A stretch of DNA of 24,983 nt, taken from Hermodarchaeum sp048885185 (lineage in GTDB: Archaea; Asgardarchaeota; Hermodarchaeia; Hermodarchaeales; Hermodarchaeaceae). Each line of letters begins with the position of its first letter. The first letter of the stretch is position 1. The notes under the pieces are model-generated. The model searched no databases, was not told the origin of the DNA, and saw nothing but the letters and a program-made list of their open reading frames with translations. The position numbers and the translations under genes are program-made. Where the stretch lies: NCBI GenBank assembly GCA_048885185.1, contig JBHLQC010000010.1, positions 1 through 24,983 of the forward strand, in the 5' to 3' direction. Shown one piece after another: positions 15,614-23,811 of the stretch.

Positions 15614-16592
15614 TTTCTGAAGTAAATCGTTTGTAGGGATCCTCTCCTGGTTTGAGTGGTTTGGATTTGTCGGGATATTCGATGATAATTCGTTTCTTTT
15701 TAGTAAACTGACCAATCACCGCGGCTTGTCGGTTGCAGACTTTTGCAGCCTCGATAATTTCGTTGGCAGATTCGATCGTGGAGACTATGAGAAAACTCCC
15801 GAAGGAAGAACAATGGAGGGGATCCCATTTCAGATATTCAAACAGTTGGATACCAATCTCATCCCAAGGAACAGCGTCATATTGAATTGAAATTCCAAAG
15901 CCCGTTGCCGTTTGCAGTTCCTTAAGCCCTGTGGCGAGACCTCCCTCAGCTAAATCATGTAAAAGTAACAAATGGTCTCGAGGTAGACTATTTACAACGG
16001 GTACAATAGAAAAGGGTGAAAGGTCCATGGCGAGAGCTTCTCGTTGTGAACGGGAGAGAATTGCATCAACATGTGAAGGTTCAACATTAGCTAGAAACCA
16101 TAAGGTTTCTCGTGTGACGGGACCCACTGCGATAATGACATCATCGGGTTTGATTTCACTTGATTGAAACGGCTTGCCCGTAATGACGCCAAAACAAGTT
16201 GTGCAAATTAATGGAACTTGCAATCCATCATATCCACCGGTATGCCCGCCAACAACTTTGAGGTTGAGTTGGTTTGCTTCATTACCAAGTTGTTGTAAAG
16301 TATTGGTAAGCCAGCGCTCTTCAGTTTCAGGTGGATAGTAAATTCCCAGATTTAGAAATTGGGGTGTTCCTCCAGACATAGCCACATCAGTTGCAGAGTA
16401 GTGAACCGCAAAGAACCCGTAGAACTGGAGAGGAATACCAATTACTGGATCGGAGGCAACAACTAGATTGCCTTGAACTGTGGTAGTTGTATAATCCAGA
16501 GGAACCTTGCGAGGATCATCAATACGTGGTATGTGCGGAAACACGAGTCGTTCTAAATCAGGTAAATGCAGTTTACCTTTAGGAAGAGTCAT
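15606..16592 (-). CDS. AIR-synthase-related (PurM/HypE-like) protein
   Basis: A 328-residue protein of the PurM superfamily, which includes AIR synthase, HypE, ThiL and selenophosphate synthetase; members bind ATP in a dimer. Visible signatures are the substrate/ATP region ASDPVIG (46-52), SATDVAMSGGTP (66-77) and VVGGHTGGYDGL (113-124), a PDDVIIAVGP strand, and LLLLHDLAEGGLATGL in the C-terminal domain. It fits the archaeal 'AIR synthase related' group rather than true PurM or HypE, because no C-terminal HypE cysteine is present (it ends KRFTSEIT). Start ATG 16592 with GGAGTTG 8 bases upstream. It is the last gene of the kor-eamA string, 67 bases after the transporter. The reaction is unknown. 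Confidence 0.78.
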   Translation of the reverse strand: MTLPKGKLHLPDLERLVFPHIPRIDDPRKVPLDYTTTTVQGNLVVASDPVIGIPLQFYGFFAVHYSATDVAMSGGTPQFLNLGIYYPPETEERWLTNTLQQLGNEANQLNLKVVGGHTGGYDGLQVPLICTTCFGVITGKPFQSSEIKPDDVIIAVGPVTRETLWFLANVEPSHVDAILSRSQREALAMDLSPFSIVPVVNSLPRDHLLLLHDLAEGGLATGLKELQTATGFGISIQYDAVPWDEIGIQLFEYLKWDPLHCSSFGSFLIVSTIESANEIIEAAKVCNRQAAVIGQFTKKKRIIIEYPDKSKPLKPGEDPYKRFTSEIT

Positions 16593-16659
16593 GTTGATAG
16601 CAACTCCGTAGGTGATTGCAGCGTTTCAAGTTATAACGAATGTGGTAAAGTCGCTAATC

Positions 16660-17616
16660 CTACTCTAATGCATTTTGAGATTTTCTTCGTTGTCGGAGAC
16701 GTGGTTCTAGGGCAATGAGGGCAGTAGCGAGGAGAATAAGTGCTGCACCAATAGCCTGCAAAGAGGCCACGGGTTGACTCAGGAAAATGACTCCAAAAAT
16801 TACTGAACTTATTGGGTCTAACAGGAGGATGATAGAAGCTGCAGCTGCATCGATCCCCTCAACTCCGACGTTTGTGAGGGTATATGGGATTGCAGTAGAA
16901 ATTAGCGCGAAACCTACAAGGAGAAGCCAAGTGTAAGGGGGAAGAAAGAGTTGAAATCCACTTACACGAGGATCGGTTATGAAAAGGCTGAGAATTAGCA
17001 TGAGGGGACCCGTCCAGAGCATTGCGAAAAAGAATCCCCAGAAGGTGGTTATGGTGGGGCGATAGCCTTCTAAACTCCCCCATTTTCGTCCTAAGATCAT
17101 GTAACAGGCTGCAAAAACCGCATTTGACAAAGCAAGAATTATTCCAGCAATGGGAACTGCAGCGACATAGGGAGTAATTGGAAGGGAGACTACTATTGCA
17201 CCACTAATTGATAACGGTACGGCGATGAGGCGGATTGGTGTGAGAGATTCTTGGAGAAAAATCCGTCCAAGAAGCAGAGTAATGGCAGGATATAGATATG
17301 TCAGGGAGACAGCGATAACCACAGGTGTACCAATAGCAATGGCTGTTACGTATACAATGATTGACATGGCAATGGCGATTAACCCATAGATAACAAACTG
17401 AATCAGGTGCTCGCGACGAATCAGGATGTTCCGAAAGGCAAAAGTTATGCCTAGACCAATGAAGAGAAAGAATACGGTGAAAAGAATCCGGAAGAATGCT
17501 TGTTGTAAGGACGGGACACCCAGGTCGGTTAGATAAAACGCGAATACGGGGATGGTTCCGAAACAGATGGCTGCGATAACAAGGCTGAGATAGTTTTTGA
17601 ATCGGGATTCTGTCAT
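16660..17616 (-). CDS. EamA/DMT-superfamily transporter
   Basis: A 318-residue, very hydrophobic protein with ten probable membrane helices in two repeated EamA halves. The first half opens LVIAAICFGTIPVFAFYL; the second begins near AGIILALSNAVFAACYMILG and ends IGAALILLATALIALEPRLRQRR with a basic cytoplasmic tail. Members export or import amino acids, nucleobases or other metabolites; the substrate cannot be read here. ATG 17616 is chosen over the upstream GTG 17622 because AGGTGA lies 6 bases before it. It follows the kor gamma gene by 40 bases and precedes the PurM-like gene, so it may belong to the same transcript. Confidence 0.88.
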   Translation of the reverse strand: MTESRFKNYLSLVIAAICFGTIPVFAFYLTDLGVPSLQQAFFRILFTVFFLFIGLGITFAFRNILIRREHLIQFVIYGLIAIAMSIIVYVTAIAIGTPVVIAVSLTYLYPAITLLLGRIFLQESLTPIRLIAVPLSISGAIVVSLPITPYVAAVPIAGIILALSNAVFAACYMILGRKWGSLEGYRPTITTFWGFFFAMLWTGPLMLILSLFITDPRVSGFQLFLPPYTWLLLVGFALISTAIPYTLTNVGVEGIDAAAASIILLLDPISSVIFGVIFLSQPVASLQAIGAALILLATALIALEPRLRQRRKSQNALE

Positions 17617-17656
17617 CAACACTCACCTTGTTTTTCCAAATGTTCTGGGTTGTATC

Positions 17657-18241
17657 TCATGATGTCTGTGGTTTAAGTAAGGATATGGCTTTGCCTCCTT
17701 TTCGTAGAGCTGTAAGATTTTGTTTCTCGAAGCGTCGTAATTTTGAGTCAGTTTTAATCGTTTTTTCCAAGAGACGTTTATCTACTCGGTCATCGACTGC
17801 AGCAAGAGCCCCAAGCGAAGCAATGCCCATATAACGCACATGTCCCAATTCCTCGGCGATTTGTCGAATTCCAATCTGGTAGATTTTTGTACCGTTATGA
17901 TGGGGGAGATCGGCGAGTCCCATTTGCACTGTAGGTTCTTCAAGGATTTCCGATTCGATTAATAGAAAATCGCTACTCAAATCGGGGCTTATTGAACAGC
18001 ATTTTCGGAAAGCCGGGGTTGACAAGACGAGGAGGACACTAGGTTTGTCAAAGCCAAGTTCGTAAATCGGGTCTGTAGAAATGGTTAGATCTGCTGTGCA
18101 TGCGCCTCCACGGGCGGCTGCACCATGTGATTCAGTTTGGAGAACATGAAAGCCTTTCTGTGTGAAGGTTAAGCCTAGAATACGACTGGCTGTGACGACA
18201 CCATAACCACCATATCCTGCAAAGCGAATTGTGAGATTCAT
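17657..18241 (-). CDS. korC: 2-oxoacid:ferredoxin oxidoreductase, gamma subunit
   Basis: A 194-residue subunit of the four-part 2-oxoacid (probably 2-oxoglutarate-type) ferredoxin oxidoreductase. It opens MNLTIRFAGYGGYGVVTASRILG; the loop reads GYGGYG instead of the usual GxGGQG. TESHGAAARGGACTADLTIS is the other conserved family segment. The frame stays open further upstream, but the true start is ATG 18241, with AAAGGTG 8 bases before it. The earlier start near 18373 would overlap the beta gene by more than 100 bases and add residues unlike the family. The gap to the beta stop is 19 bases. It is the last of korDABC and is followed by the transporter. Confidence 0.93.
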   Translation of the reverse strand: MNLTIRFAGYGGYGVVTASRILGLTFTQKGFHVLQTESHGAAARGGACTADLTISTDPIYELGFDKPSVLLVLSTPAFRKCCSISPDLSSDFLLIESEILEEPTVQMGLADLPHHNGTKIYQIGIRQIAEELGHVRYMGIASLGALAAVDDRVDKRLLEKTIKTDSKLRRFEKQNLTALRKGGKAISLLKPQTS

Positions 18242-18260
18242 TCTTGTAACACCTTTTATG

Positions 18261-19148
18261 TTAGCCCCAGAGTTCCTGAAGATTATCGATGAGGGTGGGT
18301 CGATGTTCTCTTTGAAAAACTCCAAGTTCGATTTCTCTGTCTTTGAAGACCATGTTATACCGTGGGTGTCCATTGGATTCCCCAGTTTTTTTGCCTTTGA
18401 AGGCTTTCAACATCCAAGCGCCGGGATATTGTTGGAATTGTTCTAATTCGTCAGAAGAAAGAGAGTTTTGATATTCAGTGAAGAAGCGAGCTGCGTAGGT
18501 TGGGCATTGAGCGAGGATTTCCACAAAGGCGAATCCAGGGTGCAGTATTGTCTCTTTTAGAGTAGATATGAGTTCATTGACATAGAAGGTTGTCCACCGG
18601 GCAACATAGCTAGCCCCTGCACCTAACATTAATTGGCAAAGGTCGAAGGGGGCTTCGGGATGTTGTGGATATGTTGAGGTTCGAACATGGAGTGGAGTGG
18701 TAGGTGCAGATTGTCCTCCTGTCATGCCATAGTTGAAGTTATTGACAAGGATCACCGTCATTGGGATATTTCGTCGAGCCGCGTGAATGAGATGGTTTCC
18801 ACCAATTGCAGCCCCGTCACCATCGCCTGTGAAAACGATGACCTTTAACTTGGGATTCATAACCTTTGCACCCGTGGCAAAGGCAATTGCGCGACCATGG
18901 GTTGTATGAAGAGTATCGGCTCGAAAATGGGGACTGGGTATCCATGCTGAGCAACCAATACCAGAGACAGCAAGTAAATCTCTTTGACGAAGCTCCTTTG
19001 CTGTAACTAGTTCATCAACAGCTCGAACAAAGGAATTGAGGATAGTGCCATTTCCACACCCGGCACAAAAGGAGGTAGGGAGGTTGCGGAGATAGCGGTC
19101 ACGATAATATTCTTGGGGATTTCCAAGCCTTGTTTTAGGGTTACTCAT
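18261..19148 (-). CDS. korB: 2-oxoacid:ferredoxin oxidoreductase, beta subunit
   Basis: A 295-residue thiamine-diphosphate-binding subunit. FCAGCGNG (27-34) carries C28 and C31 for the [4Fe-4S] cluster, GIGCSAWIP follows, GDGDGAAIGGNH (108-119) binds TPP/Mg2+, and NNFNYGMTGGQSAPTTP (136-152) is the family signature. The complex converts a 2-oxoacid and CoA to acyl-CoA, CO2 and reduced ferredoxin. The C-terminal 60 residues (KKTGESNGHPRYNMVF...) are the usual tail. The start ATG 19148 overlaps the alpha stop by 4 bases (ATGA type), so translation is coupled. Gene order favours the 2-oxoglutarate (OorDABC) type, but the substrate is not proven. Confidence 0.95.
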   Translation of the reverse strand: MSNPKTRLGNPQEYYRDRYLRNLPTSFCAGCGNGTILNSFVRAVDELVTAKELRQRDLLAVSGIGCSAWIPSPHFRADTLHTTHGRAIAFATGAKVMNPKLKVIVFTGDGDGAAIGGNHLIHAARRNIPMTVILVNNFNYGMTGGQSAPTTPLHVRTSTYPQHPEAPFDLCQLMLGAGASYVARWTTFYVNELISTLKETILHPGFAFVEILAQCPTYAARFFTEYQNSLSSDELEQFQQYPGAWMLKAFKGKKTGESNGHPRYNMVFKDREIELGVFQREHRPTLIDNLQELWG

Positions 19149-20281
19149 GCTGCATCAGCCTCCCGAATGCGTTTTAATATCTCATTCGAATGATGAACTT
19201 CTCCGGCGACCTTCGGCACACTCTCAACATTTGCGTGGCATGCAACTCGAGCGATTTCATTGACCATCATGCCCATATTCATTTCCACAACAAGAACACG
19301 GTGAACATCTTTCATGAGTTCAGATAGGTGTATTTCTGGAAGTGGCCATAGTGTTTTCAGTCGGATGAACCCGACAGCCTTTCCTTCCTCTTTGACTGTT
19401 TGAACGGCTTGATAGGCAGGTCGTGCAGCTGCTCCAAAACTTAGAACTACAGTGTCTGCGCCTTCAAGATTATATGTTTCCAAATCCAGCTTTTCTTTGC
19501 GTAACATTGCACCTGCTGCCTGGTTCTTTTCGAAAATCCACTTGATGGTGGCGCGGAGGAATTGGGGAGAGTAATCGCGAACACCAGTTGGTCGATGGGC
19601 AGATCCTGTGACAAGGAGATTGTGTCCATCACCAAAGCGTGGCATTTCATAACGTAGGAAAGTCTCTTCAGGACGTGGATGTTTTTTCGTCAATTTTTCG
19701 CGGTTGACGATTTCCATCTCGCCGGCTTTCGGAATTTTTAGGGGTTCACGCATGTAACTGATTTCGCCATCTGTCATAATGAGTGTCGGTGTTCGGAAAC
19801 GTTCCGCGTAGTTGAATGCGTGGATTGTGAAATTGAACATTTCTTGAACAGACCATGGACAAAAGGCGATGGGAGCAATATCACCGTGTGTGCCATACCG
19901 GGCTTGCATAATATCTTGTTGACCTGGCATCGTGGCTTGACCGGTACTTGGTCCGGATCTTTGAGCATCAACAACGACCAGGGGAGTTTCTGTATGGTAA
20001 GCGTAACCGAGATTTTCCTGCATTAAACTAAAGCCGGGTCCTGAAGTGGCAGTCATGGTTTTACCACCTGCCCATGAAGCACCAATGATAGCCGCTATCG
20101 AAGCGATTTCATCTTCCATTTGAAGATAATATCCTTTCACTTGTGGGAGGCGTAAAGCCATGTGCTCAACAATACTATTAGCGGGAGTTATTGGATAGCC
20201 AGCAAAAAAGCGACACCCAGCATGAATTGCACCTTCCGCACACGCAGTTCCTCCATCAACAAAATGTACACCGGGTTTCAT
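19145..20281 (-). CDS. korA: 2-oxoacid:ferredoxin oxidoreductase, alpha subunit
   Basis: A 378-residue subunit, separate from the gamma domain. Family segments are GYPITPANSIVEHM (28-41), QMEDEIASIAAIIGASW (54-70), TATSGPGFSLMQENLGYA (77-94) and SGPSTGQATMPGQQDIMQARYG (109-130), continuing HGD; the second domain has VVLSFGAAARPAYQAV. GPSTG and HGD are typical of alpha subunits in the 2-oxoglutarate/2-oxoisovalerate branch. The start ATG 20281 overlaps the delta stop (TGA 20280-20278) by 4 bases, and its stop overlaps the beta start. Both overlaps indicate a single coupled transcript. Confidence 0.95.
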   Translation of the reverse strand: MKPGVHFVDGGTACAEGAIHAGCRFFAGYPITPANSIVEHMALRLPQVKGYYLQMEDEIASIAAIIGASWAGGKTMTATSGPGFSLMQENLGYAYHTETPLVVVDAQRSGPSTGQATMPGQQDIMQARYGTHGDIAPIAFCPWSVQEMFNFTIHAFNYAERFRTPTLIMTDGEISYMREPLKIPKAGEMEIVNREKLTKKHPRPEETFLRYEMPRFGDGHNLLVTGSAHRPTGVRDYSPQFLRATIKWIFEKNQAAGAMLRKEKLDLETYNLEGADTVVLSFGAAARPAYQAVQTVKEEGKAVGFIRLKTLWPLPEIHLSELMKDVHRVLVVEMNMGMMVNEIARVACHANVESVPKVAGEVHHSNEILKRIREADAA

Positions 20282-20526
20282 TCTTCTTCCACCTCAACCA
20301 TGATTGCGGCATCTGGACATCGTTTTTCACATAGCCGACAGGCCACCCCCTCCTTTCCTCGAACAAGCATGCACCGCGTTTCGCCACCCTCAATAAGACA
20401 GGGACTATGACCACCCCAGGCGGTAGGCTCATCCTCTTCTAAGACCTTTGTTGGACAAAAGAGGATGCAAATTTCACACCCCTTACAGAGATCCCGATTA
20501 ACAGTAATCTTGACAAGCCGTGTGAT
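20278..20526 (-). CDS. korD: 2-oxoacid:ferredoxin oxidoreductase, delta (ferredoxin) subunit, noncanonical start
   Basis: A small ferredoxin subunit that takes electrons from the TPP-containing core. Counting from ATC 20526 (82 residues), motif I is complete: C14-x2-C17-x2-C20-x3-C24-P. Motif II reads C63-x2-C66-x3-C70-P; the first cysteine expected at position 60 is glycine, with C43 and C52 nearby as possible substitutes. The stop overlaps korA by 4 bases (ATGA). Between the in-frame TAG (20541-20539) and C14 there is no ATG, GTG, TTG or CTG. AGGGGGAT (20540-20533) sits 6 bases before ATC 20526, so an ATC start is possible; GTC at 20514 would match the usual family N-terminus. A base error in the assembly is the simplest alternative. 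The ferredoxin identity is certain; the start is not. Confidence 0.88.
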   Translation of the reverse strand: MTRLVKITVNRDLCKGCEICILFCPTKVLEEDEPTAWGGHSPCLIEGGETRCMLVRGKEGVACRLCEKRCPDAAIMVEVEEE

Positions 20527-20532
20527 GTTAAA

Positions 20533-20540
20533 ATCCCCCT
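20533..20540 (-). promoter_or_regulatory. Shine-Dalgarno site before korD
   Basis: AGGGGGAT on the minus strand, overlapping the end of an upstream TAG and 6 bases before ATC 20526. It is the only plausible ribosome site for korD, and it points to a non-AUG start rather than to a missing upstream exon-like segment. Confidence 0.5.
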
Positions 20541-20599
20541 AAAATCGATTGGGAGTGAATTCTCAGCGCTGGTGAATTGGTCTGACTACCTAAAGTTTT

Positions 20600-22000
20600 A
20601 TGGAAAGACAACACGAACACCACCCTATGACAGCTGCTTCTAACAGGCGCCTCCCACGCTGGCTTACTGCACTTTTCATGTTCATAATAATCTTCGCACT
20701 CACCGGACTTACATACTTCATTGATATTTTTGGAGCCCTTTACTATTATATTATCATCCTTCTTGCTATTGGGCTCTGGCTTTACGTTGACAAGCAACCT
20801 CCAGAAGAAATCGGTGTAAAGTTTGACCGCCATTGGTTCCTGCAACTCATTTTTGGATCAATATTAGCCAGCGTTGTGATTGGACTCGTTATTTTGTTTG
20901 AAGCCCTCATGGGGTGGATCACTCTTACTCCATACTTCCTGTTCGAATCACCTTTGTTCATCGCAGGGCTATTAGCAGTATACGCTATCAATCAAGGTGT
21001 TGTCGCCTTTTCTGAGGAATTGGTGAGTCGAGGATACCTTCAACAGAATCTGGCTACCCGAATGTCCACACCCCTAGCTATTCTTATTACGAGCATCATG
21101 TTTTCCTCATTTCATGTATGGAGTATGGTGTATTACGCAATTCCGCTCATTAATGCGAGTATTATGTTCTTCAACATCCTCCTTGGCGGAATAATGTTTG
21201 GCATAGCATTTGTGTGGACGCGAACCCTCTGGTTGCCTATGGGTCTCCATTATGGCTGGAACTTCATGCTGTATCATATCGCTGGATTCAGAGAGGAAGG
21301 GCTTTTTCAAGCCCACAATGTAGGACCCGATATTTTGACAGGGGGAACCGTTGGACCTGAAGCGGGATTAATGGGCACCCTCGCTTTCGTTTTTCTCATC
21401 ATCATTATTTGGATCTGGGCAAGGGTTTCTGATGGCCAACTCATGCGAACATTCGACCGTAAACACCTTCTCCTGTTTTTCTTTGGATTCTTAGTTGTAG
21501 CAATTCCAGTCGTGATTGGTGTACTGGCTGCAAGGTTTGTATTGGTACTCGTTTTTTGGTTCATATTCTTGATTCTTTTTTTGCAGGTATGGGAAAATCG
21601 TATCCTGTGTAGTCACTGTCCTTATTATGCCTCCGAGGGGCGGATTCTGCGGTGCCATGCAAATTATGGGCTGTTAAAACTCTGGAAGTATAATCCAAGA
21701 CCGATGAGTTTGTCAGAACAGATTCAGATGATTATTGGTGTCAGTATTCTCATCGGCTTCCCTTTTCCGTTCCTCATCTTGGGACAACAGTGGCTCTACC
21801 TAATTCTTGCTTCTCTGGGAGCCATTGTCTTTGGAACGATTCTATTTGGTTGGCTATGTCTCAGGTGTGTGAATTTTTCCTGTCCTTTTAATCGAGTGCC
21901 AAAGGACGTAGTTGATGGCTTTCTTAAGGAGAATCCGAAGATGCGAAAGGCCTGGGAGAATAAGGGCTATCGACTAGGTCCAAAGAAAGAATCAAGCTAG
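20600..22000 (+). CDS. CPBP (CAAX-type) membrane protease fused to a cysteine-containing membrane domain
   Basis: A 466-residue multi-pass protein. The N-terminal part (about 20-235) is a CPBP/Abi-type intramembrane metalloprotease-like domain: E139-E140-x3-R144 (FSEELVSRGYL), H172 (FSSFH) and H217-x3-N221 (LHYGWN) are the expected catalytic residues. The C-terminal part (about 255-430) adds four or more helices and two cysteine clusters: C337-x2-C340 (ILCSHCPYYASEG) with C352-H353 (RCHANYG), and C420-x2-C423-x4-C428 (CLRCVNFSC). The KLWKY...PMSLSEQ phrase near 360-374 recalls a conserved, uncharacterised archaeal/bacterial membrane protein family. The clusters may bind a metal. ATG 20600 is used; ATG 20627 is possible; neither has a clear ribosome site. 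It diverges from korD and overlaps the convergent flavoprotein gene by 4 bases. Confidence 0.82.
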   Translation: MERQHEHHPMTAASNRRLPRWLTALFMFIIIFALTGLTYFIDIFGALYYYIIILLAIGLWLYVDKQPPEEIGVKFDRHWFLQLIFGSILASVVIGLVILFEALMGWITLTPYFLFESPLFIAGLLAVYAINQGVVAFSEELVSRGYLQQNLATRMSTPLAILITSIMFSSFHVWSMVYYAIPLINASIMFFNILLGGIMFGIAFVWTRTLWLPMGLHYGWNFMLYHIAGFREEGLFQAHNVGPDILTGGTVGPEAGLMGTLAFVFLIIIIWIWARVSDGQLMRTFDRKHLLLFFFGFLVVAIPVVIGVLAARFVLVLVFWFIFLILFLQVWENRILCSHCPYYASEGRILRCHANYGLLKLWKYNPRPMSLSEQIQMIIGVSILIGFPFPFLILGQQWLYLILASLGAIVFGTILFGWLCLRCVNFSCPFNRVPKDVVDGFLKENPKMRKAWENKGYRLGPKKESS

Positions 22001-22620
22001 CCCTTCTGAAAACGAAGTGCAAGCTGTGCTACTCGCTCGCCAACTAGCTGGCTATTTCGAACTGCAACTTCATCTTTGGGTGTGCCCCGCCATGTGAAGC
22101 CTTCACTTTGGAGACCGGTCATCCCTGCCCAAGCCTCTGTGACAGGATTGCCCACACCACCTGCAACAATCATACCTTGTGCTAATGAATAATTGACAAT
22201 TGTCTCAGCAGTAGTTTCCTGACCTCCATGCCGAAGACCAGCAGCAACTATCACACCCACAATCTTGTCTCGTAGCCGGTGGTCTTGCATTTTGTAGGTT
22301 CGAGAGCGATCAATTAGATTCTTTAACAATCCAGGAACGGTTCCGAAATAGGAAGGACTTGCAAAGATGATGGCATCGGCAGCTTCCATTCTTTCGAGGA
22401 TCTTAGGCATATCATCTTTGGCATCTTCTGGACATGGTTTTTTTCGCACGCAGTTGTCACAGCCAGTACAGGGCAGGATTTCATGGTCAGCTAGACGAAG
22501 AAGTTCGGTTTTTACTGATTTCGTTCCTTCTGCCGCTTCAAGGGCTTTCCCAAGAAGGAATTCCGAACTGGATTTTTCCTGTTTGGGGGATCCACAAATA
22601 CCCAACACTTTGATGGTCAT
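21997..22620 (-). CDS. iron-sulfur flavoprotein (Isf-type, flavodoxin fold)
   Basis: A 207-residue NADPH-dependent FMN reductase-like protein. VLGICGSPKQEKSSSEFLL (5-23) is the FMN phosphate loop. The compact motif C51-x2-C54-x2-C57-x5-C63 is the Isf signature that holds a [4Fe-4S] cluster, and FASPSYFGTVPGLLKNLIDRS is the usual flavin-side segment. Isf proteins pass electrons between ferredoxin and oxidants such as O2 or H2O2 in anaerobic archaea. Start ATG 22620. The stop region overlaps the CPBP gene by 4 bases, tail to tail. It lies downstream of mobA on the same strand, 77 bases away. Confidence 0.9.
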   Translation of the reverse strand: MTIKVLGICGSPKQEKSSSEFLLGKALEAAEGTKSVKTELLRLADHEILPCTGCDNCVRKKPCPEDAKDDMPKILERMEAADAIIFASPSYFGTVPGLLKNLIDRSRTYKMQDHRLRDKIVGVIVAAGLRHGGQETTAETIVNYSLAQGMIVAGGVGNPVTEAWAGMTGLQSEGFTWRGTPKDEVAVRNSQLVGERVAQLALRFQKG

Positions 22621-22697
22621 AGAATCACATTATTGTGCTAAAGGGTAATAACTGCTATGAATCCTCCCAATAGGTTTCCGGTGTGTGTTGAAAGAAG

Positions 22698-23327
22698 TTA
22701 ACGAATTGGTTTCCGACGAAGAAGTTGCTCAATCCGCCGAAGATCAGCAGGCGTGTTGACGTTTGTAAATGTCCGTAGTTTAGAATCAAATCTTTCAAGG
22801 GCGGTTGTCGAAAGAAAAATCACCCGACCAATATCCTCGATAAGACATTGCATCCGAGGTTGCTGTTTCTCCAAACAAGAAGTGGCAATCTTTTGAGCCA
22901 CGGATGTATCAAATATTGAATGGAGTGGCTCCACCCATCCATTAGGCCATCGGGGAACTGCAGCATGATGATTTTCAATCATTCCCCACATGATTTCGAA
23001 GTACATCGGATGAATAAGAGGAGAATCACAAGGGAGCAACTGCGTGAATGGATACTTTGCATGGCGAAAGGCCGATAATGCTCCAACCAGCGGACAACGA
23101 TAATCAGATACAACATCAGTAATAATTTGCTCTTCAGGAAAGTGATTCGAAAGAGCATCACGATCTTGGTCAGAGTGCACAACGATGAAGATTTCACTTG
23201 CGTAGGCTTCGCTTGCATCGACGACATGAAGGAAGAGAGGTTTTTCGGCAACGCGTGTGAGGGCTTTGGATTGTCGAAACCGATTGCTTTCCCCTCCAGC
23301 TAAAATCGCGACACTCACAGGTTGCAT
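22698..23327 (-). CDS. mobA: molybdenum cofactor guanylyltransferase
   Basis: A 209-residue nucleotidyltransferase of the MobA type, which attaches GMP to molybdopterin. Motifs are LAGGESNRF (9-17) with K21 in QSKAL, CPLVGALSAF (78-87), the metal-binding PCDSPL with D101, EPLHSIF and the closing NVNTPADL. Length is normal. ATG 23327 has only weak ribosome pairing (GGTTT). AOR-family enzymes use unmodified bis-pterin, so this gene implies other Mo/W enzymes of the MGD type elsewhere in the genome. Misassignment to a related sugar-phosphate nucleotidyltransferase is possible but less likely. Confidence 0.85.
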   Translation of the reverse strand: MQPVSVAILAGGESNRFRQSKALTRVAEKPLFLHVVDASEAYASEIFIVVHSDQDRDALSNHFPEEQIITDVVSDYRCPLVGALSAFRHAKYPFTQLLPCDSPLIHPMYFEIMWGMIENHHAAVPRWPNGWVEPLHSIFDTSVAQKIATSCLEKQQPRMQCLIEDIGRVIFLSTTALERFDSKLRTFTNVNTPADLRRIEQLLRRKPIR

Positions 23328-23811
23328 ACTAAACCAACTTATTCACAGCGAATTTTGTATTCACGGCGCATGAATTTCTTCTCAAACTTAAAGTTACTGA
23401 TGAGATGAAATCCATTCACATTCAAGTAGTTTGAAGAGAATAAAAGACGTATATTCATCCAGTATTAGTGTGTTCACTCATCAATAATATCAAAAAATGG
23501 TGGGGAAAAAGTGAGTGGTCTCCCCTCCTAATCTGGTTTAATATTCACAAATTACCCTATAAATTGAAAAACGGGGAACATAGAGGATGGAAAAATGAAT
23601 TTGATAACCTTAATAGCATTATTTTGAGCATAAAAATCCTTAGAGAATTAAAATCGCTGAAACAAGAGAAAATAAGAGATAAAACGCGTTTTTATGTTGT
23701 AACAAATAGAAAAATATACACTAAAATAGGTTAACATGACATAAAAGTCGCTATAGCATTAAACTCACTCCTTTCGACCCAAGCCCTCATTGTATTCTGC
23801 GAGGTTTGATA
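23328..23811. other. AT-rich gap with one doubtful short frame
   Basis: About 484 bases with no convincing gene. Three lines counted by hand give roughly 27-30% G+C, well below neighbouring genes. One plus-strand frame (GTG 23468 to 23734, 88 residues, rich in Lys, Ile and Asn) has no ribosome site and matches nothing I know; the bias is what AT-rich sequence produces by itself. No tRNA fold, repeat array or insertion-sequence end was seen. It may hold promoters for mobA and the right-edge gene or be a decayed insertion. Confidence 0.5.
23801..23805 (+). promoter_or_regulatory. Shine-Dalgarno site of the right-edge gene
   Basis: GAGGT lies 6 bases before ATG 23812 and fixes the start of the winged-helix protein. 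Confidence 0.65.

Noticed and set aside
18242..18373. 44-residue N-terminal extension of the gamma subunit
   Set aside because: It overlaps the beta gene by over 100 bases and does not resemble the family. ATG 18241 has its own AAAGGTG site and starts exactly at the family N-terminus.
23468..23734. 88-residue plus-strand frame in the AT-rich gap
   Set aside because: Starts at GTG without a ribosome site, has only the Lys/Ile/Asn bias expected of AT-rich DNA and resembles no known family. Mentioned under the gap instead of as a gene.
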